Assembly (NCBI GenBank): GCA_029931975.1
Contig: JAOZQY010000007.1
Location: 25,399-89,398 of the forward strand
Direction: 5' to 3'
Length of the DNA stretch: 64,000 bases
Origin: Bacteroidales bacterium
GTDB lineage: Bacteria; Bacteroidota; Bacteroidia; Bacteroidales; GCA-2748055
The stretch's first letter is position 1. Every line of letters starts with the position of its first letter. Of the stretch, positions 59,614 through 64,000 are shown piece by piece. Under the pieces are notes generated by a model that was not told where the DNA came from, searched no databases, and was given only the letters and a program-made list of their open reading frames with translations. The translations under genes and the position numbers were made by a program.

Positions 59614-59654
59614 AAGCCCGTTTTAAATCCAATTAAACTTAAAGAAAAAGGCCG

Positions 59655-60455
59655 ATGGGTAAAGTTATTGCGATAGCAAATCAGAAGGGAGGCGTTGGGA
59701 AAACCACTACGGCAATCAACCTGGGTGCGAGCCTGGCGGTGCTGGAGAAAAGTGTGCTGATTATTGATGCAGATCCCCAGGCAAATGCCACTTCCGGTAC
59801 TGGTTTTGACACCAAGAAGGTTAAGACCAGCATTTACGAGTGCCTGATTGAGGATGCAAATCCAAGGAAGATTATTCTTAACAGTGAGATCAGCAACCTG
59901 GATTTGATCCCCTCACACATTGACCTGGTAGGTGCGGAGATCGAGATGCTCAACATGAATGAGCGTGAGTACATGCTGAAGAATGTCATTGAGCAGGTAC
60001 GTGAGAATTACGATTATATCCTGATCGATTGTTCTCCCTCCCTGGGATTGATTACAGTCAATGCACTAACTGCAGCCGATTCGGTCATCCTTCCTGTTCA
60101 GTGTGAGTACTTTGCACTGGAAGGACTGGGAAAACTATTGAATACTATTAATATTATTCAACGTGGACTCAATCCTGAACTGGAGATTGAAGGTTTTCTG
60201 CTGACCATGTATGATGGAAGGCTCAGACTGTCGAACCAGGTTGTGGATGAAGTGCGGAAGCATTTTCAGCAGATGGTTTTTGAAACCATTATTCAACGAA
60301 ATATCAAGCTTAGTGAAGCACCCAGCTTTGGAAAACCGGCAGTTCTTTATGATGCTGAGTCGAGGGGTGCGGTCAGTTACCTGAACCTGGCCAGGGAGAT
60401 TCTTCAAAAGAATGAAGAGACCCTTTTAAAGCAGGAAGAAAAAGTAATGGAATAA
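59655..60455 (+). CDS. parA: Chromosome partitioning ATPase ParA/Soj
   Basis: A deviant Walker-type ATPase segregating chromosome origins with ParB. Of 266 residues, the P-loop KGGVGKTTTAINLG is at 11-24, including the deviant signature Lys, DADPQANAT is next, and DYILIDCSPSLGLITVNAL is the Walker B region. It has no DNA-binding N-terminal domain, as usual for chromosomal Soj. It is followed by parB after 12 nt, and a membrane protein and lytic transglycosylase continue the run. Confidence 0.97.
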   Translation: MGKVIAIANQKGGVGKTTTAINLGASLAVLEKSVLIIDADPQANATSGTGFDTKKVKTSIYECLIEDANPRKIILNSEISNLDLIPSHIDLVGAEIEMLNMNEREYMLKNVIEQVRENYDYILIDCSPSLGLITVNALTAADSVILPVQCEYFALEGLGKLLNTINIIQRGLNPELEIEGFLLTMYDGRLRLSNQVVDEVRKHFQQMVFETIIQRNIKLSEAPSFGKPAVLYDAESRGAVSYLNLAREILQKNEETLLKQEEKVME

Positions 60456-60467
60456 GAAGAACATCTG

Positions 60468-61349
60468 ATGGCAAAAAAGAACGCACTAGGAAGAGGATTG
60501 GGAGCATTGATAGAAGTTGGTGATGAGCAGCGGGAGCAACCCCTGGTTCATTCACCTTCGGCAGTCAACGAAATACCCATTAAGAACATTGCTGTAAATC
60601 CTTTTCAACCCCGGACTTCCTTCGACGAAGAGTCATTGAACGAGCTGGTAAAGTCGGTAGAGGAACATGGAATTATTCAGCCCATTACTGTTCGCAGGGC
60701 TTCCGATAACAGCTATCAGCTGATCTCTGGAGAGCGGCGTATCAGGGCCGCTGAGAAGGCAGGTTTGCAGCGAATCCCTGCATATGTCAGAGAGGCAGGC
60801 GACGAAAATATGCTGGAACTTGCACTGGTTGAGAATATTCAGCGGGAGGATCTGGATGCCATTGAGGTAGCCATCTCCTATGCCCGGTTGATAGAAGAAT
60901 TCGAGCTTACACAGGAAGCATTGGGCGACCGGGTGGGAAAGAAACGGGCCACCATTGCCAACTACCTGCGCTTGCTTAATCTTCCCGTGGAGATTCAGAC
61001 AGGCATTCGCGAAAAGAAAATTACCATGGGGCATGCCCGGGCCCTGGCAGGGATTGATGACAAAGAGTATCAGGTGGAGATGTTCAGCCTTATTCTTTCC
61101 AAGGACCTTTCAGTGCGTCAGGTGGAAGGCCTGGCTAAAAAATCAAAGACCGTAAAAGAGTCCGGGGAGAATTCAGAAGAGGAGCTGCGCTCCGATTATG
61201 AGGATCTCAGGGAGCACCTGGCCCACTATTTTGGAGCTACCATCGAATTTAAGCGAAGCAATAAAGGGAATGGCCGGATCGTTATTCCTTTTAAATCGGA
61301 CGAGGATTTGCAACGTATTGTTAGCATCCTCGACAAACCGGGTAAATGA
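60468..61349 (+). CDS. parB: Chromosome partitioning CTPase/parS-binding protein ParB
   Basis: A 293-residue protein. Marks are MAKKNALGRGLGALI at the N-terminus (the ParA-activating segment), IAVNPFQPRTSFDEESLNELV, the GERRIRAAEKAG CTP-binding motif (near 85-100), ENIQREDLDAIEVA, and the helix-turn-helix LTQEALGDRVGKKRATIANYLRLL (about 145-168). No canonical 16-bp parS palindrome was noticed in this window. The last 4 nt overlap the next gene. Confidence 0.97.
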   Translation: MAKKNALGRGLGALIEVGDEQREQPLVHSPSAVNEIPIKNIAVNPFQPRTSFDEESLNELVKSVEEHGIIQPITVRRASDNSYQLISGERRIRAAEKAGLQRIPAYVREAGDENMLELALVENIQREDLDAIEVAISYARLIEEFELTQEALGDRVGKKRATIANYLRLLNLPVEIQTGIREKKITMGHARALAGIDDKEYQVEMFSLILSKDLSVRQVEGLAKKSKTVKESGENSEEELRSDYEDLREHLAHYFGATIEFKRSNKGNGRIVIPFKSDEDLQRIVSILDKPGK

Positions 61350-61960
61350 ACAGATTCACTGTAGCGATTTTTCTTCTATTAAGCTTAGCTCTTCCGGCGA
61401 TCTGCCAGGAGAGGGATACTCTTCATGCTGCTCAGAATGCCGACACGCTGCTACGCGTTTTGCAGACCGACACCATCTATCGTTTCGGGGATCGGGATCT
61501 ACTGGTGAGCGATACAATGCTGGCAAAACCCATGAAGACTAAATCGGCCTACAGGGCACTAATGTATGCCCTTGCCTTACCCGGTCTGGGGCAGGCCTAT
61601 AACGAGAAATACTGGAAAATGCCCATTGTTCTGGGCGCCATGGGAGCTGCAGGTTATGCCATCTATTATAATACCAGCATATACAAGCAGTCGGTGATCG
61701 ATTATGTGACTATCGAAGACTACGATGTGCGCTACCTGGAGCTCTACAGGCGAAATATGGAGTTAAGCTATATTGCCATGATCGCCGTCTATGGGCTCCA
61801 GATACTGGATGCTTATGTGGATGCCTATCTCTATAATTGGGACGTGAATGATAATCTTTCATTGCGGGTCGCTCCCTCTTTACAGCCCATGATGGCACCC
61901 ACCAGCCTGACCGGGTATTCCGGCGGAATTACCTGTAGTATAAAGATCAGAGGCAGATGA
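61346..61960 (+). CDS. DUF5683 membrane protein
   Basis: A 204-residue protein with a signal peptide (likely cleavage before Q21) and a DUF5683 domain. SAYRALMYALALPGLGQAYNEKYW is at about 68-91, then TM helices near 93-112 and 140-158, with VYGLQILDAYVDAYLYNWDV as the closing motif. The family is found next to parB or other core genes in Bacteroidota; its function is unknown. It overlaps parB by 4 nt and the transglycosylase gene by 4 nt, so all three are translationally coupled. Confidence 0.85.
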   Translation: MNRFTVAIFLLLSLALPAICQERDTLHAAQNADTLLRVLQTDTIYRFGDRDLLVSDTMLAKPMKTKSAYRALMYALALPGLGQAYNEKYWKMPIVLGAMGAAGYAIYYNTSIYKQSVIDYVTIEDYDVRYLELYRRNMELSYIAMIAVYGLQILDAYVDAYLYNWDVNDNLSLRVAPSLQPMMAPTSLTGYSGGITCSIKIRGR

Positions 61961-63594
61961 GAAGATATTCCACTATGTTGAATTATTGCATTGCGATCCT
62001 AAGTGGATTGCTTTTTTTGAGATCTGTATCACTGGCACAGGAGCAGACCAGCCTTCCGGACATCATTACATCTGATAGCAGTTTTTCGATCCCCGATACA
62101 TTTACCATGGAGGGGGAACTGAAACTGCGGACCGGTGATAATCTCGACAGCCTGCTTAATCTATGGTATGTTAATCAGTCCCTGGAGACAGCCTGCGACG
62201 ACTATCTGGCCGAAGCCGATACGCTGACCCCCGATTTCAGCGACTCGGTCTATATGCAGCGCCTGGCAGAGATTCCGTCGGTGGTGGACCTTACCTACAA
62301 CCGGATCGTCAAGAATTACATCAATGTCTATACCCGCAAGCGGCGCGAACAGGTGCGTATTATGCTGGGATTGTCCGACTACTATTTTCCAGCATTTGAA
62401 GAAATATTTGATCTCTACGATATTCCCTATGAGATCAAGTACTTATCGATCATCGAATCGGCTTTGAATCCAAGGGCCGTATCCAGGGTGGGAGCCGTCG
62501 GAGCCTGGCAGTTTATGTATAGTACAGGGAAGCATTATGGATTAACTATTAATTCGCTGGTGGACGAACGGCGCGATCCTATTGCTGCCACCCATGCTGC
62601 AGCCAGGTTCCTGGCGGACCTGTATAAGATCTATCATGACTGGACCCTGGCACTGGCTGCTTATAACTGCGGACCGGGCAATGTCAATAAGGCCATACGT
62701 CGCTCGGGAGGCAGAAGAAATTTCTGGGACATCTATTATTATCTGCCACGGGAGACCAGAGGATATGTACCCGCATTTATTGCTGCCACCTATACCATGA
62801 ACTACTATGAGGACCACCTGATAAGCAAGGCCTCACATTCCCTGCCAAGGGCCATCGATACCATGTTGGTATATGAACCGGTCCATCTGAAGCAGGTGTC
62901 AGAGGTGCTGGATATTCCCATCGGAATGCTGCGGGATATAAATCCCCAGTACCGGCAGGATATTGTGCCGGGCACATCAAAGCATGGCTATGCCATCAAA
63001 ATTCCGCAGGAACAGGTAGCTGCTTTTATCGATCTGCAGGACTCCATTTTTGCCTTCAAGGATTCGGTTTATTTCGATCCCGGGAAGAAGGTGGCCTCTC
63101 CGCAGCACTATTCCTCATCCTACAGGGTCGATCTCTCAGCAGATAAGTACGATAAACTCTACTATACAGTGAAATCAGGCGATAATGTGGGATATATTGC
63201 CGACTGGTATGATATCAGATCGTCCGATCTGCGCTACTGGAACAATATCAGTCGCAACATGATCCGTACTGGACAAAAGCTGGTGATCTATAAGCCAAAG
63301 GGGAAATCGGCCAGGTACAGGGAGATCAATACTATGAATTTTTCTGAGAAGCAGAAATCTGCAGGACGGTCGGTCTCATCGGGCAATTCAGCCTCCACAA
63401 ATTCAGCTTCGGCAGGCAGTAGCACTGGCAATGGAGAATATATTACCTACCGTGTGAAGCAGGGAGATTCCCTGTGGGAAATTGCCCGGAAGTATTCGGG
63501 GGTATCAGAAAACGATATCACAAGGCTTAATAATATTAGCAACGCTTCAAAAATTCGGCCCGGGCTGCTTCTTAAGATCAAGCCTAAAGGGTAA
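61957..63594 (+). CDS. Lytic transglycosylase with two LysM domains (MltD-like)
   Basis: A 545-residue peptidoglycan-cleaving enzyme with a signal peptide (cleavage near A27/Q28), a helical N-terminal region, and an SLT catalytic domain (about 140-290) with catalytic Glu167 in SIIESALNPRAVSR, GAWQFMYSTGKHYGL and ALAAYNCGPGNVNKAI. Two LysM repeats follow (about 405-450, DKLYYTVKSGDNVGYIADWY, and 497-541, TYRVKQGDSLWEIARKYSG), linked by a Ser/Ala/Gly-rich spacer. Release of anhydromuropeptides during growth or division is the expected role. It belongs to the parA-parB run. Confidence 0.93.
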   Translation: MRRYSTMLNYCIAILSGLLFLRSVSLAQEQTSLPDIITSDSSFSIPDTFTMEGELKLRTGDNLDSLLNLWYVNQSLETACDDYLAEADTLTPDFSDSVYMQRLAEIPSVVDLTYNRIVKNYINVYTRKRREQVRIMLGLSDYYFPAFEEIFDLYDIPYEIKYLSIIESALNPRAVSRVGAVGAWQFMYSTGKHYGLTINSLVDERRDPIAATHAAARFLADLYKIYHDWTLALAAYNCGPGNVNKAIRRSGGRRNFWDIYYYLPRETRGYVPAFIAATYTMNYYEDHLISKASHSLPRAIDTMLVYEPVHLKQVSEVLDIPIGMLRDINPQYRQDIVPGTSKHGYAIKIPQEQVAAFIDLQDSIFAFKDSVYFDPGKKVASPQHYSSSYRVDLSADKYDKLYYTVKSGDNVGYIADWYDIRSSDLRYWNNISRNMIRTGQKLVIYKPKGKSARYREINTMNFSEKQKSAGRSVSSGNSASTNSASAGSSTGNGEYITYRVKQGDSLWEIARKYSGVSENDITRLNNISNASKIRPGLLLKIKPKG

Positions 63595-63609
63595 TTGCTA
63601 TATTTGTGT

Positions 63610-64000
63610 ATGAAGCCGTTTCGGACCTTCATATTTTTTTTGGCAGTCCTGTTGTTACTTTTCCTAGTGACCATTCTGTTTCCCCAACAGGGTATTGGTA
63701 TAGGTGGTGATCTCAGGCTTTCCTTCATGTCCCTCTCTGATCTGAACAGAAACGATAGCACCGGCAATGCTGTCAATGTGGAGGAACTGCTTTCAAAATC
63801 GATGGTTACCGACGATCCCGAGTCGGATGCGGGAACGGATCTGAGCTCCGGCTACTTAGAGGATACCATCCGGCCACTGGTTGTTCCGGCCAATGTGGAC
63901 AGCCTGAAACAAAACCTTTACAGAATTCAATTTGCAGAAGGAGGACTTACCCTGCTCCATTCATTTTTCAGGAATCTGGACCGGATCTCCTCGGGCGATA
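63610..64000 (+). CDS. Membrane-anchored protein of unknown role, N-terminal part
   Basis: The first 130 codons of an ORF open to the window edge. It begins with a short basic start and one TM/signal anchor (about residues 5-25, FIFFLAVLLLLFLVTILFP). The rest is extracytoplasmic; it has an LSFMSLSDL segment and ends with LLHSFFRNLDRISSGD. This last part resembles the stretch just before the first SGNH/GDSL-type catalytic motif in some Bacteroidota exported hydrolases, but the motif itself is beyond the window. The gene lies 15 nt after the transglycosylase, so an envelope or peptidoglycan role is plausible. Confidence 0.6.
   Translation, partial: MKPFRTFIFFLAVLLLLFLVTILFPQQGIGIGGDLRLSFMSLSDLNRNDSTGNAVNVEELLSKSMVTDDPESDAGTDLSSGYLEDTIRPLVVPANVDSLKQNLYRIQFAEGGLTLLHSFFRNLDRISSGD

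Noticed and set aside
59500-61350. Replication origin or parS site next to parAB
   Set aside because: No dnaA gene, DnaA-box cluster or recognisable parS palindrome was noticed in the window.

Overview
The window reads as chromosomal DNA of a Bacteroidota bacterium, most likely of the Bacteroidales/Marinilabiliales kind. The evidence is a PorP/SprF type IX secretion (T9SS) protein, two proteins with the gliding-motility-type C-terminal (type B) sorting domain, DUF5683 and DUF4492 proteins, a type B ribosomal protein L31, two-component-regulator propellers, and several TAnnTTTG promoter -7 elements. At least eleven predicted secreted proteins have Gln directly after the likely signal peptidase I site. 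I saw no transposase, prophage or CRISPR array. One tRNA (His) is present.

Layout. 0-4 kb: the end of rlmH, overlapped by a very large NtrY-like sensor kinase. 4-11.9 kb: a T9SS-linked block (1,482-aa repeat-rich adhesin-like protein, PorP/SprF, PD40-PKD protein, unknown secreted protein). 11.9-15.1 kb: a propeller/Y_Y_Y receptor fused to a SpoIIE-type phosphatase. 15.1-18.8 kb, minus strand: rluB-like, era, der and a lipoprotein (ribosome assembly). 18.9-24.5 kb: a phosphohexomutase, then adaptor, MacB-type permease and TolC-type channel, without an ATPase gene. 24.5-29.6 kb, minus strand: BI-1/YccA, a class V aminotransferase, a GNAT-like protein, L31 and a GlmU-like nucleotidyltransferase. 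29.7-33.0 kb: flippase, methyltransferase and GT4 (surface glycan). 33.1 kb: tRNA-His.

33.2-39.4 kb is the least ordinary part. An ECF-type sigma factor and a membrane anti-sigma-like TPR protein converge on an exported TPR-CHAT (caspase-like) protease. Upstream of the protease on the minus strand lie a 46-aa peptide gene with a double-glycine, RiPP-leader-like sequence, an HNH-like protein that has lost its catalytic motif, a small unknown ORF, and an XRE regulator/DUF2975 pair. A 32-bp element (29/32 identical) with ECF-promoter architecture occurs twice, once before the peptide and once before the small ORF/HNH-like pair. The second copy is followed by a 48-bp inverted repeat. I propose a sigma/anti-sigma/CHAT signalling module with its own small regulon.

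39.4-46.4 kb: two GT-C-like membrane proteins with C-terminal beta-sandwich domains, a DUF2147 protein, a GT2 polyprenyl-phosphate glycosyltransferase and a flippase-like protein. 46.4-47.7 kb: folA and thyA. 47.9-51.2 kb: AI-2E-type permease, a minimal sorting-domain protein, a BASS symporter and a UbiA-like protein. 51.3-58.5 kb: a long co-directional run of DUF4492, cydA, cydB, a CydX-like small ORF, pssA, cysE, cysteine synthase, a HAD protein and glutaminyl cyclase (respiration under low oxygen, phospholipid and cysteine synthesis from serine, and Gln-terminus capping of exported proteins). 58.5-64 kb: a lipid kinase (minus), then parA, parB, a DUF5683 protein, a LysM lytic transglycosylase and the start of a membrane-anchored protein cut by the window edge.
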